Shown piece after piece: positions 33,840 to 45,687 of a stretch of DNA of 64,000 nucleotides; positions within the stretch are counted from its first letter, which is position 1, and every line of letters starts with the position of its first letter. The position numbers and the translations under genes were made by a program. Source of the stretch: Phragmites australis (lineage: Eukaryota; Streptophyta; Magnoliopsida; Poales; Poaceae); assembly GCF_958298935.1 (NCBI RefSeq), contig NC_084921.1, positions 50,641,001 to 50,705,000 on the forward strand. Direction: 5' to 3'. Below the pieces are notes generated by a model that ran no database searches, had not been told where the DNA came from, and was given only the letters and a program-made list of their open reading frames with translations.

Positions 33840-34600
33840 CACATATCCAGCATGGCGGCTGCAATCCGGAGGAGACGCACGGCGAAGATTTTTCGTAACG
33901 TCACTCCGATGGGAACCATGTGCGATCAAAAGCCAACGCGGGACACGACCGCGCACAACCCATCGCATCGCATCGCATTATTGGTGTTCCCGTGGGCGCT
34001 GCAGACCAAGTCGAAGGAGGAAGAGAGCTCAGTCCGAGGCTCCGGGCTCACGGTCGCGGCGTCTTGTGCTGACCGCGCGCGTGATTGGACAGGTTCGGTT
34101 CCATGGGTCGCTGGCGGTGGCAGGGTCGCCGCCCGCCCTCCCCGGTTGCCGGTATCCCGGGACGACCGCGACGTCTTCCGCACGAGTCCGTCGCGTGCGC
34201 GCACGGAGAGAATGGAGTTATCTGCGGCCGGTTTGTGCACTTGTGCGCGCATGACGAGACGGGAGACCGGTGGAAAGTGGCGAGCGGCGAGGCTACTGAG
34301 TGAGCGAGTGGTGGGCAGCGGCGCAGCGCATCGCCGGTGGCCGTGGGCGGTGGGTGAGATCGCGAGGAATCGCGCTGCGGCCTACCGCCTACTACGTGAG
34401 GTGCGGGTGCCGGTGCCGGTGCCCGGGCTACCCGTGCAAACCAAACCAGACTCGCCGCTGGGCTCCATGCAAGTCTTCCACCGACTCTCGAGCCACCAAC
34501 CACTCACTCAACTGCGCCAGGGGGGATTCGTGACCCGGACCGGCAGACGGGGCACGCCATTCGTTTTCCATGCATGGACGTACTAGGTTCTTGGAATTCC
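33840..34600. other. GC-rich island with uninterpreted ORFs
   Basis: A 244-codon ORF (33852-34586 plus) and a 151-codon ORF (34048-34503 minus) overlap. Neither shows a known domain, and both are Arg/Pro/Ala-rich as expected from GC-rich chance ORFs. The island could be an old promoter or CpG-rich repeat. I do not call a gene. Confidence 0.4.
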
Positions 34601-35363
34601 GTCGACCAGCAAGAATTCTCATGGAAAGAATGGTTCGGCGAGACCCTAGCGAGTGCCTCGTCTGCATGGTGTTCCTTTCAGGCTTTCAGCGGTGAGAGGG
34701 ACGGTCGTCCAGTCATTCTGCAAAGAACCAAACGTTTCATCCCGTAGAATGAAGCATCTCGTAGAAGTATTCTGAGATGATGGTACATTTAAATGCATGG
34801 TACAGTTGCCAAGCAGAACTACCAACCACTAACTGGTACACTACCATCATGCAATCACTTCTATCTTCTGTAGGTAAGATGGCGTGCTCTTTTCAATAGC
34901 CATAATTTCTGGGCGAAGAACTGAACCCTCTACGTATGGGACACGTTGGTCTTCAGGACTCGGGAGACAGGTCGAGTATTCCTTTCTAAGACCAGACGGC
35001 AAAAGAAAAAACAAAATGATTGGCAATGCAACGAAGCATGTGCAGCACGACAGCATGCATCAAAGCTTCACTCTAGGCCCTTTGGTTTATGCACCATTAC
35101 AGAAACAGGCATACACCAAGCAACTGAACGGCCAAGCGGGCCGTCATAAGAATCCAGAAAAGGCAAGCACCGCACAGTTGATGCCACTACCAAGTATTGA
35201 CACGAAAGCAGTTAAAAATCTACAATTCAATAATCTTTAAATATTTACAAGGCCGTCAATTAAAGGTGTTGTCCTGTGATACAGAAGTCGATGGAACACG
35301 CATATATTCTGTAAAATACCATGTCGTGGGCAGGAATCAATAGTGCATATGGGTTGTTAGCCC
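34601..35363. other. 3' flank of the deoxynucleoside kinase copy
   Basis: No separate gene was recognised. The kinase copy's 3' untranslated region should lie just below 35364. An ORF at 34884-35240 (plus) has no family resemblance. Confidence 0.45.
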
Positions 35364-37956
35364 CTAAGTTGAGGGGAAGGAAGGCATTGTCCCTGTGAAA
35401 TCAAAAGAGTTTAGAGCAGATTCTGGTAAAGGGCTGTTTCCAGGGACCCACAAACCACCTCTGTGGGGAAGCATAATCTGTTTGTTTATACTCTTGTCAC
35501 CATCAGTTGTCTCTGAAGGAGATTCCTTCTTTTTCTTCACAAACTCAAAGAACTCTGCAACTTGACGAGCATATCTTCAAGGAAAATATTGAAATATCAA
35601 TGAGTATATGATTTTTAAGGGATTTAACAGCACATGGGTGTTCAGATAAAAAAAGTGCATCTGATACTATGGAAAATAAAAATCAAGACAAAACAGCAAA
35701 CATCACCAACACAATAAATATAGTATGAGTTCATCGTAGGCCAGACTTGGGCTCGAAAAAAAATTGATGGAGCAAACGGTATGTACAGCAACATCTCAAA
35801 GAATTCAGATTGTTTAAGAAAAGAAAGTACATGTTTATCTATTCGTATTCTAAAGGAACAACACCTAGTCTTCAATAAATTAGACATTAGTAAAACTTTT
35901 GCAGGCAGGATGCCAAAAACTACCAAATTAGGGCCACATAAGATGGTCACTATGCTACCACATCACAGCTCGTCTACAGTCTACACTATTTGTATCAGCC
36001 TATCAGCCAGACCAATTTGAATTACACTAGCCACTGCTTTCAATTTCGGACCATGTATCTACACAAGGATCATTATTTTCAAATTGTTCGGTAAACCACA
36101 AGCTATGAAAAGAACAAAATAGAGAAGTTGCCAATTCATTCTCCTTAGAAGAACTTCTGGATAAAATGATTGGTTAACACTACAGGAAAATTAATAGAAC
36201 ATTGACACTTATGAAGTATGAAACTTACTGTTGTTTGGCTTCAATATCCTTGTTAAAATTAATGTCATGGTCGCAGTCCAAGACCAGAGCAGGAACCTAA
36301 TTGAGAAAGAGCCTCACCCATGTAACCAAATAACCCCTTACTGGATACTTATGAAAACAAGTAAAAGATATGTTACCTTCTGGATACTAGAATGCATGTG
36401 ATCTCCTTCCAGGTAGAATACCCGATCTTGTATATCCGCAGGCAGGGTACCCTCCATATGAATTGGAAGCTGACTGACCGACAATACACCAGAACCTCCT
36501 CCCTTGGAAGGAAGTAACCAGCTTTCATGTTTTTCATGCAAACCTTGAAGGTAATCAAGAGTAACACTACCCTCCTCTGATCTTTTCCGAACCATCATTC
36601 TTTTGTGGCAAGTGTCAGGGCTAGCTCTTAGATAAATAAAACCATCAGGGATAAGACCTGGGAGTGATGACACAACTGGATCAAACCAGGAGTCATAGAT
36701 GCTGATCTCCATCTCATTCATCCAGTTTGCTTCATGAACAGCACGAACAAAAACCTGAAAATATCAATAATATTCATTCCTTAAATAGGATAAGGCATAA
36801 ACAATAAAACAGATTAAAAGTGAATCAAATTACACAAAAGCTTTGGATTCATCATCAAGGTAGTTTTTACAGTAAAGATAGACCTAACATTCGGTCACTG
36901 AAAACACTTCTTTCCATCAGCCGAAGAGGTTTTATGCCACTTGCAGATTCCTTCTCTTGCATGACTCTGGTCACAAATACATAATTCTGGAAGGTGTATG
37001 CATACCTCTGTGGCTCAGCATAGAAAGCATCAAGTATATTGAAGTGTTCAGGGCCAACATCCTGCCACTTTGCAATAGGTTCAGGTACTATCTACAAGGT
37101 CACATAGTTCCACAGTTTCATTGGCTATTCTTTGCAGGAATGTAGTTTTCCCAACACTGATGTTCCCTTCCACACAAAAGGTAAGCCTCCTATTTTTAGA
37201 AAGCTTAGATGTATCGGTGCCTTTCAGCTCCTCATCAACACTCTTTTTAATGAACAAAGTAATACTCTCAGCATGGTTCTTGTGAATGATGCCAACTGAA
37301 TTTTGCAGGAACTCAACCATCTTCTCATTAGACTTGCCAAAGAACTGGAAATGCTCAAAAAATGTTAGCACTCAGCACGAATAACATTGAACTAAGATTA
37401 GATGGACATCATTCAGTGAAAAAGTACCAGAATAGTCACACAGCATGGTTCAAAATGAACTAAAGAGCGCAAGTTGGCTCCAGAGACAGATATAAAAGTA
37501 AATTGTTCTTGCTGTTTTTCTCACTCTAAAGATTAGGAATTTCACCATGATATTGAACCAAATAAACAAGTACTACAAATAAAAACAAAATATATAACCG
37601 AGAATAGCTCATAATGTCATGCACACACCTTATCCCTATAGAGCTGCTTGAGCTGCGCCACGCATCGAATCCCTTGTCCACGAGCTTCCTCAGGTTCCGC
37701 GGCCCGACTCCGGGAATGGCGAGCAGCTCCCCACTCCCTATCGGTGCATCACAGCCTCGACGGAGCTGAGGCCCCTCCTAGCGCCGTCACAGCCCAGCCA
37801 CGGCGGCGCGCGAAGGCGGCTAGGGTTTGTGCTGCGGCGCGCGGGCAGGAGCGGTCCAGCCAGGCGAAGCGCGGGCATGCGGGGGGAGGAGAGCAGAAGC
37901 GGCGCCGCCGCGGTGGTGTCGAGGAAGGAGGCGGCGCGGGGGAGGAGCTTGTGCAT
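35364..37956 (-). pseudogene. Deoxynucleoside kinase gene copy with multiple small lesions
   Basis: Plant dNKs phosphorylate deoxynucleosides in the nucleotide salvage pathway. Exons (minus) are 37629-37956, about 36888-37344, 36377-36754, 36229-36296 and 35364-35574. Exon 1 opens with MHKLLPRAASFL, an organelle-targeting-like Arg/Leu/Ser-rich leader, followed by IPGVGPRNLRKLVDKGF. Exon 2 holds SVGIIHKNHAESITLF, the P-loop VEGNISVGKTTF, VPEPIAKWQDVGPEHF and the ERS motif (LMERSVFSDRM). Exons 3-5 continue in frame with PDTCHKRMMVRKRSEEG through WVPGNSPLPESAL to a TAG at 35364. The damage is an early TAG at 37738 with a one-base frame change, a second one-base deletion near 37662 (GATGC for GATGGC), a two-base deletion near 37093 and a lost G at the exon 2 donor (36888). 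Exons 3-5 alone look intact. Confidence 0.85.
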
Positions 37957-38265
37957 CACTGGTTGCGGCGGCGGCGGAGCTCATCAATGGCGCTTCGGCT
38001 CCGATTGCCGCCGGCCCACGCGGGTGCTGCGACGGCGGCGGCGAGCGGCTCGGGGTTTAGGGTTTTGGGGATGTCATCCGTCCCGCCATGAGGTGTCGCC
38101 TCATCGGGAACCCGGAGGGGAAGGGGGGAAGGCGCACGAGTGGTCTACGGGGCCGACGTGTGTGTTCCACGTTAATTCAAATCGTTTAGACGAGATGGGG
38201 CGGCGCGCCGCTGTCTCGCCGCCATGGCTTTTGGTCCTGCACCTGTGCATGGATCGGAGTAAAGT
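37957..38265. other. Upstream flank of the kinase copy
   Basis: The GC-rich part up to about 38230 is the probable 5' leader and promoter of the minus-strand kinase gene. The overlapping plus-strand ORFs (37648-38091, 37829-38314) are reverse-strand shadows. No independent gene was seen. Confidence 0.45.
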
Positions 38266-39129
38266 TGTGTTTGGATGCTTGAATCGCTGCACATATATAT
38301 TTAGTATGGTTTAGATGAATGGGATGATTTTAAATGGACTCGAATAGTTTAGATGTTCGATTGGTTATATAGAATGATATAAGTTTTTATTTGGTTTATT
38401 ATATATGATAAAATAAGTTGGTATAAGTTTATATTTGATTGGCAGAATATGTGCAGATAAAATCGTTCTCCCTCTTCTTATAGTGAGGTTACCTCTGAAA
38501 TTTACTTTTGCTTCGGCAAACTTCTCAGACATAGCTGAATATAATCAAACCACCACAACAGGCAAATTAGAAAAACAAACTGAATCATGCAGCCATAACA
38601 CCACCAATTTGCATGAATCTGAATCAAACAAACACAACAAATGTTCACTTCACATCCGTGCAATCAGATCACTACAGAGATAGAGTAATCATGCAGCCAT
38701 ACCACCATCAATTTGCATTGGACTGAACCACCAGAGAAACACCTTTGTTGCAATGTTGAAAGCTTGAGACTTCACCACTAATTCGCTGCAAGCCATACAA
38801 ACAAACTGCTTTGGCAGCATGCTAGCTGTGCCGCTTGTCTGTGCCGCCTGATGCGACGCGCTGTGCTTGGCACCGACTGCGTGGAGCAGACTAAGCGCAC
38901 TCGCCAGACCGGTGAGTGTGGCGACGACTATGACTGTAAAAAAAAATAGAACCTATAAATCACATTTTCTTTCAATACGTTCTTGATATCTTCACATGAA
39001 GTGGATTTAGGAAATGTTTTGGTTGGGCTGGATAATCCAGGAAACTTGATGAATTTACTATTGGTTGGCTAACTCAGGAACTTAATTTATTGGCAAATTT
39101 GGATCTATTCTTCTTTGCATGTTGTACTA

Positions 39130-39670
39130 GGTGATATGGCGAGTTTGCAACAAGATAGCGATTGAGAGGATCTTCTCTAACAAGTCAATTGATATTCTTC
39201 TCAATAATCTTTCTTACTTGCAAAAGTGGAAAATCTTGCTCAAGGAGAGCGACAAGAAGAAGTATGATGCAGCTCTAGTGTAGCTCATGAAGTAGTGCAA
39301 CAGCTTCCAACCTAGTCATATTATTCGAGCTTTAGTTTCTATGATATGGAACTCTTACTTGGAGGAAAAGACTGGAAGGTTGGAGGAGTACCAATGATTT
39401 GCAGTGGTTCTCTCACCTCATTCGTTTATGCTGCTAGTATCTGTTGTGGTGGAGCTGCTGATTTCCACCTTTATTATTGTGCTGTTTAGCTTTTCTGTGT
39501 CTGGCCGAGTCCTGTATAATGGTTATGCTTAGTTTCTATATATGTTGCTTGTATCTTGTTTTTGGTCTCTGGTTGTATCTAGTTTCTCTGTTTTCATTTG
39601 TGTATAATGTTGTCTGTATGCTCATATATTGGTTTTCAATATAAGTCGAGTTAATCTTGTTTAAAAAAAC
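39130..39670 (+). pseudogene. LINE reverse transcriptase 3' end (zf-RVT-like) with A-rich tail
   Basis: From 39130 one frame reads VIWRVCNKIAIERIFSNKS, then LLNNLSYLQKWKILLKESDKK, ending with a TAG near 39280. This pattern (W, RNK, SLQKWK, LLK) is the C-terminal tail of plant non-LTR retrotransposon ORF2 proteins. A pyrimidine-rich 3' untranslated part follows and ends near 39668 in TTTAAAAAAACAG. The element is strongly 5'-truncated, as is usual for LINEs. Confidence 0.6.
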
Positions 39671-39916
39671 AGATTAACCAGATCGGCGATGCGACGATGG
39701 CGACAAGCCGCTTGAGAGGGGGCCTCGTGGAGGAGCAAGAGGAGGGACCCTCACCGGGGATGAAGCTAGGCCTCCATGGTGGCCTTTAGAGAGGGTGGCC
39801 TCACCTAGGAGAAATTCCAACCACTGTTGTCGCCACGTCGGAGGAGATGGGGAAGAGTTCTAACATGGGACGTAAATACTTCGCTGGGGAGGTGACCTGA
39901 ACCTATGTTCAGGTAA

Positions 39917-40468
39917 AGGTGGCCAACTGGGCCGGCCCTAATGGGCCAGTCTGAGGTACGGAAAAAATGGTCTGGTCCAGGCACGGCATGGCACGAGAGT
40001 AAATGGATTGGGTCGGCACGGCACGTCTAGACGGGTCCGTGTTTGAGCCGGAGTTGTGTCACATCGGGCCGGCGCAGCATGGCTCATTTAAGTTTTTTTC
40101 TATTTTTATAAGATTTTATATAATTTGTTTATCTCCAATACACAAAAGATACCTACCACAGTGGTAGTGTTTGTCTCCTATGTACGGTATCGTAAGTTCG
40201 ATTTTCACATCCGTCAGCTTTTGATGTTTTTTCTGATTTCTATTTGTTATTGGACTAACAGGCCAAAAAAATAACATTAGGTCAACCTGGCTGCATGCCG
40301 ACACGACACAATTCGATCCTAAGTGTGCTATGCTTAGGCTAGCACCGTGGCATGTGAGCCAGCAAAACACAACCCATTTAGCTAACGAGCCTAACCGAGC
40401 CGTGTCTAAACAGATTGGACCTAAATAAGCCCATACCGTGCTGGACCGGACCGCCTATATTGCCACCT
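39917..40468. mobile_element. GC-rich TIR element (AGGTGGC ends), about 550 bp
   Basis: The left end is AGGTGGCCAACTGGGCCGG. The right end read on the minus strand is AGGTGGCAATATAGGCGG followed by TCCGGTCC. The interior has GGCACGGCA-type blocks near the left and inverted GCCGTG blocks near the right. It is non-coding and probably a MITE or foldback common to grasses. Confidence 0.6.
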
Positions 40469-40676
40469 CTGTGGTCAGGTACTTGATCCATCCTGCACCG
40501 CGTGGTTCGACCAAATTCTCCGAACGAGGCAGATGCAGCATCTGGCTAGAATATTACAAGAATATGTATCACTCCACCCTGTATAAGTTGATATTATTTA
40601 TCCAATCAAACAATGGCATAGGTAACATCATGAATCACCTAATACGTATATGAGGCCATACACATATCCAAACACT

Positions 40677-42753
40677 ATCTAAGAGGGCAGGTCGTTGCCA
40701 GCCTGCGGGTGCGTTGGTACGTACGGGCCAGCCCTCTCCACTCGCGCGTGGGCTCTGGGTGCTGGTTGCTCATGTGTTTTAGGCCTCGTCCACATAAGTG
40801 GCCCGTGGTTGTTGAAACATACCACGAACTTGAAGAAATAATATGTTAATTGCCATGTGCATCAACTTCAGTCTGAACTCTGAAGTCTCCTCAAGTAGCA
40901 GCATATCCGGTGCGGCAGCCTAAATCAGACGACACATCAATCAGATCGATGGGAGAGGACGAGAAACAGAAAACTTAGAAGAAAATCGGTGAATGAGATA
41001 GGTAGCAAAGAAGATTGCATAGAGAGTAGTAGCTCCGACTGGAAAGTGTAAACCCTGAACTTTAGAAGCCTCTCCTTATATTGTTTAGAAATGCTCCAGT
41101 TTTCAGTTCATGTCAGATATTGAGCTTATAGACTAAGATAAAATGATATAATTCTATTTTTAGATTAAAATGAAAACAAAATAGCTTACTCAAATATTCT
41201 TAGTGACTCTACATATTTCTAAAGCTAAAAATAAATAACTTCAAAAAAAAAAATCTAAAGCTCTACTAAACAGTCCTTAGTATAATGCTTAGCCTCACGT
41301 GCCAATGGCTCTACCGTGGTTCTCCCAATCTGACCGCACGGACTAGAATCCTGAAACGGGGGTAACGCCTGAAGAATACACAACTGTAGAATTGACTCGT
41401 CGATCATGCACAATCTCCAGCCGTTTTTATTAGAATATATAGGTTGGGCCGATTATATTTGAATAATTTTTAATAAATTTTAAAGGCTCAAGAGGACTAG
41501 AAAAAAAAACATTTGTGCTTGCTTGCGTCGTCAGGCCACGGTGAAATACATGGGCGTACAATACCTGCGTAAATGATTCACTGAAATAGGGTCTAGTTGC
41601 TTACGTGAATGCAGTATTCTTTTACAGTTTTATTTTTTTATTGTGTGAGCAAAAGATCAACACGGTTATATACATAAACTAATCATAGCACATCCGTGTT
41701 GTGAGGTTTTTTTTATATATGTAACTATCGGCCAACTCCACTATAGAAGGATATAACAAGCTAGAATTTTGCCTCTTTTCATATGTTACGTCGTGGTAGG
41801 TAGACTACTTCATTCGTTACATCAACGATCTTTAAAACCTATCATCCTTAAATGTTGCACCATTAGGCTTATCGGTTCGTACATGATTATGGCTTTTTAT
41901 CGGTTCGTATTCATAATTTATGTAGGGATTAATCTAAAACTAAAGGATCCTTATATCCAACAGTTTTGGCGGTTGCCTCGCTGACAGGATCAGCCAGGTT
42001 AGGCTAGCTCTCTGAGTATTTTTATCATCAGTCATACAGTCATTCAGCTGTACTCGCAGTCGCTCGCACGTACGACATGGAAAAACCCACACGCCTCTGC
42101 GAATATACAATAACCAACATTTTTAAGCATACCTGTGCACATTATCTGTTCTTGGGAAACTCTTAACAAACTCGTCAATGTTAGCGCGAAAGCGATGACC
42201 GAACTGTAACAAATTCGACAATGCGAATATGCGACGAAAGCAACATCGGTACAGCAGATCGAGGAACTGGAAAATTTCAAATGCAAACAGGATATTCTCG
42301 TCAATTATTTTTTAGAAGTCAGTTCTCGCCTAATTCATTTACTTTAGAGGAGTCAGGCGTGACTTCTTCTGAATGCAGAGTGGACTCATTGTTTACCAAG
42401 TCCAATCATGGAAATGAAGCAGGTAAAAGTTCGAAAATAGAATATATGGTGTAAACCGATTTATATATGAGAGGAAAGTACTTATGAAGTCATGAACTCA
42501 TGATGATGTCTGCGGGAAGGAATCAAATGGGTTGGCACGTTCTAATATGTTATGCAAATGATTTTGGTTTTTAAGGCATCTGTTGGTGAGATCATCGCAA
42601 AGAAAATAGTAGAAGAGTATTAGGGTGTGTTTGGATCGCTTCATTTACCTTATCCAGCTTATGAGATGCAAGTTCTTGGAGTTTGATTGCTTGTACAGCC
42701 TCTTGGACCTGGCAAGCCGCGTGAAAAAAAATGCCTCGCATCCTGGCCTATTA
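40677..42753. other. Intergenic, no gene seen
   Basis: Low-complexity and AT-rich stretches alternate with short GC-richer ones. GGGTGTGTTTGGATCGCTTC at about 42624 is another Tourist-like terminus, but I found no partner. Short ORFs (41769-41984, 42044-42304, 42221-42454) match nothing. Confidence 0.5.
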
Positions 42754-42965
42754 GACCATCTCCAACAGCTACCTCAAATTTTCATCCTCAAAATATTATT
42801 ACAGCATTCCCTATCACTATTACAGCATCCCCTATCCTCAACACTGTAGCAGTACTGTATCACTGGATAGAGTATCTGTTGGAGATGGATTTCTAGTGCT
42901 ACAGTATACCGTAAAACACTGTAGCACTAGAATCCTCAAATTTGGAGACTCCGTTGGAGATGGCC
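42754..42965. mobile_element. Complete MITE with TTA target duplication, 212 bp
   Basis: The ends GACCATCTCCAACAG and, inverted, GGCCATCTCCAACGG are flanked by TTA on both sides. The interior has CACTGTAGCAGTACTGTATCAC and CTGTAGCACTAGAATCC. It is the best-preserved member in this window of the family also seen at 8825 and 59931, probably of the PIF/Harbinger superfamily. Confidence 0.85.
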
Positions 42966-43826
42966 TTAGATACATAGAAATCGGTCGTTTCCAATGAGCT
43001 AGGCTTGCACGGTTGTAGGATAAGGGGGCCGATTCCATGGGGATGAATATACTGTTCTGGAACTTTTAGCAAGATATAATTGATTCTAATATGTAATTAA
43101 AAGATCGGTTACAATACATATAAAATCTTCAAAATCTAAGTCTCAACAATGTGGTCAACATTATATCTATATCAAGGTTTGTAATCTAGGTGACATGTAG
43201 AAAAATATAATTCTAGAAATATAAATTGTACAGTACAAATAAACTAAGTAGGCAAAATATAAAGACGACACTAAAATTTTACCGTGTTTTCGGAAACTTG
43301 CTGGTCTTTCATAATCCACATTAAGGTGAGTTTAAGTTTTTAATCGCTCTTCTATCAAGCATGTAATTCTCACCACGAGCAACTTGATCTTGAGTCGGAT
43401 TAATCCAATAAACCACTCACTATCTCGATCCTACTAGAGTTGTATTTTAAGGTAAAGTATGCACAAAGCCTCTCACAATTACACCAGCCCATCTCACAAA
43501 CTTCTTTAAAAAGATCATCGGATCACAACGCCACCATGTCATCTAGGTGTTGGCAAACACCAAGAGTAACAAGCCAAGACGAACTCGACTCTCATCAAGT
43601 GTCTAAAGCTCAATCTCTAATTCAAATGCATTTGATTCTTGCCTCGCAACCATCTTTTTGTGCAACACATGTACGCATCTGGCGGTCAGACCATCACCCA
43701 TCCAACAACCCTAATGTAGCACCGAGAATCGCCACTTGGGGTGAATATGTGTCTTACCAAAAATTTTCAAATCGAATGATCTTCTCCTTCGTTTCACCCA
43801 ACGCATCTCAAAAACTCAAGCGAAAG
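42966..43826. other. Unassigned repeat-like sequence
   Basis: An ORF at 43440-43883 shows no domain. The wording of 43320-43820 resembles LTR or untranslated parts of grass retrotransposons, and the solo LTR at 43827 is inserted at its end. No gene was seen. Confidence 0.35.
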
Positions 43827-44586
43827 TGTCGAGGGTTAGTCCCTGACAGTGATTTCAGGATATGTTGGACAATGGGTGCATGAACGGCGTTTCAAGAATC
43901 GATGTGTGCGCGTATAATGGACTCAGGGACACAGGGAGTTACATATGTTCAAGCCTCCCGGGGGATAATAGTCATACGTCCTATGTGTTGTGTTATAGAT
44001 GATCTAATTGGTTATAGAGGTAGTTCTAGTTGGCTGCCATACTTGATCTTCCTTCTTTTACAAATGGGGTCCTCATCCCTTTATATAGTAGAGATGAGGA
44101 GGACTTACGTATGGGTCCAAACAAATGACCCTGCTCATCCTAATATCTAACTCAAGCCATCATTACGGAGGACCGTCCTCGGTCACTTGCTTTATCGACC
44201 TGCTAACAATATCCGGTCCGTCGTGCAGCGCCACATCGACCTACAAAAGTCTCACTCCATAGCATTTAATGCTACGAGACAGGACAAGGTCCCTCTACGC
44301 CGTTCATGACTTCGCCCATTGGAGTTGGTGCCTGGGGAAAAAACACTTGAGTTGATGTCAATAAATGCGATTGGACAAGTTGTGTCAGATCCGTCCCTGC
44401 AACCAGCGAGGCCGGTTGAGGGTTTATGTGATGGTGTAGTGAGACTGATCGTGTACGCCTCGTACTAGTCGTAGGAACTATACCCTGGTCGCGCGACCGA
44501 CCAGTTTTAGGAAATATACGCCTTTGACCGTTATATCTCTCACGGGGCCTGTTTGCCAGGGTACCCCTTTACTTAATACACCGATA
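43827..44586 (-). mobile_element. Solo LTR related to element C, 760 bp
   Basis: It starts TGTCGAGGGTTAGTCCCTGA and ends AATACACCGATA. The same order of blocks occurs in the element C LTR at 49839-50510: AGCCTCC followed by GGATAATAGTCATA, a TTACAAA.TGGGTC block and TTTATATA. Flanks GAAAG and GGAAG may be a five-base target duplication with one change. There is no internal region, so this is a recombination product. The strand follows the orientation of element C. Confidence 0.7.
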
Positions 44587-45687
44587 GGAAGCAAAATCTG
44601 AAAAGAAAATCAGTTGCAATCAAGAATGCAAATGAAATCATGACTCTCATAGTTGTATATGAATCCTAGGTTCCAATGGAACTCAGTCCATAAGTCATTA
44701 CCATGAAAAGATTGCAACTTGAAGAAAGAAACATTCAAATCAAAGATAAGATCACTGGTAGAAGAGATTCTCCAAGTTGATGATCTATATGCAAGAGAAT
44801 TTAATACCCAATTGTATACAAATATATGTGAATCTTATGTCCCTAGCAACAAGAAGAACAACTTTCCAATGTGAAAAAATTTCAGCTCAACAACCGAAAC
44901 AAAAACACAAGAAAAAAGAGAAACAACTCACAACAAAGCAAGAGAGCCAAAAGAAAGATACTAGAAGAAGATGAACACAAGCATTGAAAGGAATAATCTC
45001 TTCATTTCTTACGGAGAGCAGCCCTCTTTTTTGGCAAATTACAACATATTTTCTTTAAAAAAACTCTCACCTATTGCAAAGGCCAAGCTCTCATTTCCTC
45101 TCCTCTAAAACCTATCTCTCAAGGCTCAAATGGCTGGCTTAACCCCCCCCCCCCCCTTGCAATAGCCTCCTACCTACCACTGGGATATTTTGTTCCTTTT
45201 TCGCTCAATCCATTGAACAGTTGCGAAGCCTTCATGACTTAGCTTCACCTCGATACAAGCTTCACGATGGTGCCACGTGCCCTCCATCCTTTCATAGTTT
45301 TGAGGCTAAACCGCGAAACCGTCTTGCATGCTTCTCAAAACGTGACTCACTGCCACTTGCTCTGACCCCAAGCAAGCATTCCGATGTCGACGTGTGTACT
45401 CTATATTATGATCTTAACTGCCGGTAAGTCTCTCCCGCTCCTAATCCCTTAGGCCTCCTTGTCACTTGCACCGTGACATCCCCTTCGCTTGACTTTGTCA
45501 ACACTCCATCTTCATATGCTTTGCTTGACCTCCATGTGCACGGCTAAGATCACCCTTGACTTCGCCCGACCTCATTGATCATTTGGCACCAAGCACCCCA
45601 CTTGGCCCCGATTATCTCACCATCTACTGCTGAGTTGCATCCATCACATGCACAACACGAGATAAGCAAACACATATCTCCAATTCT
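44587..45687. other. Unassigned retrotransposon-like sequence
   Basis: Non-coding. It contains a C homopolymer at about 45142-45155. Composition and wording resemble untranslated parts of LTR retrotransposons, but no motif identifies a family. Confidence 0.3.

Larger units (their letters stand above)
38266..40676. mobile_element. Possible 2.4-kb DNA transposon with nested insertions
   Basis: TGTGTTTGGATGC at 38266 is matched by the inverse ATCCAAACACT ending at about 40677. Inside each end there are similar AT-rich words (AATAAGTTGGTATAAG near 38410 and, inverted, the region near 40590). GTGTTTGGAT-type ends occur in PIF/Harbinger-like elements. No transposase was found, and a LINE tail and another TIR element lie inside. 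Confidence 0.35.

Noticed and set aside
33852..34586. 244-codon plus-strand ORF
   Set aside because: No recognisable domain, overlapping ORFs in other frames and on the other strand, and composition typical of chance ORFs in GC-rich DNA.
45142..45155. C homopolymer run
   Set aside because: Simple low-complexity tract. Its length may be an assembly artefact.
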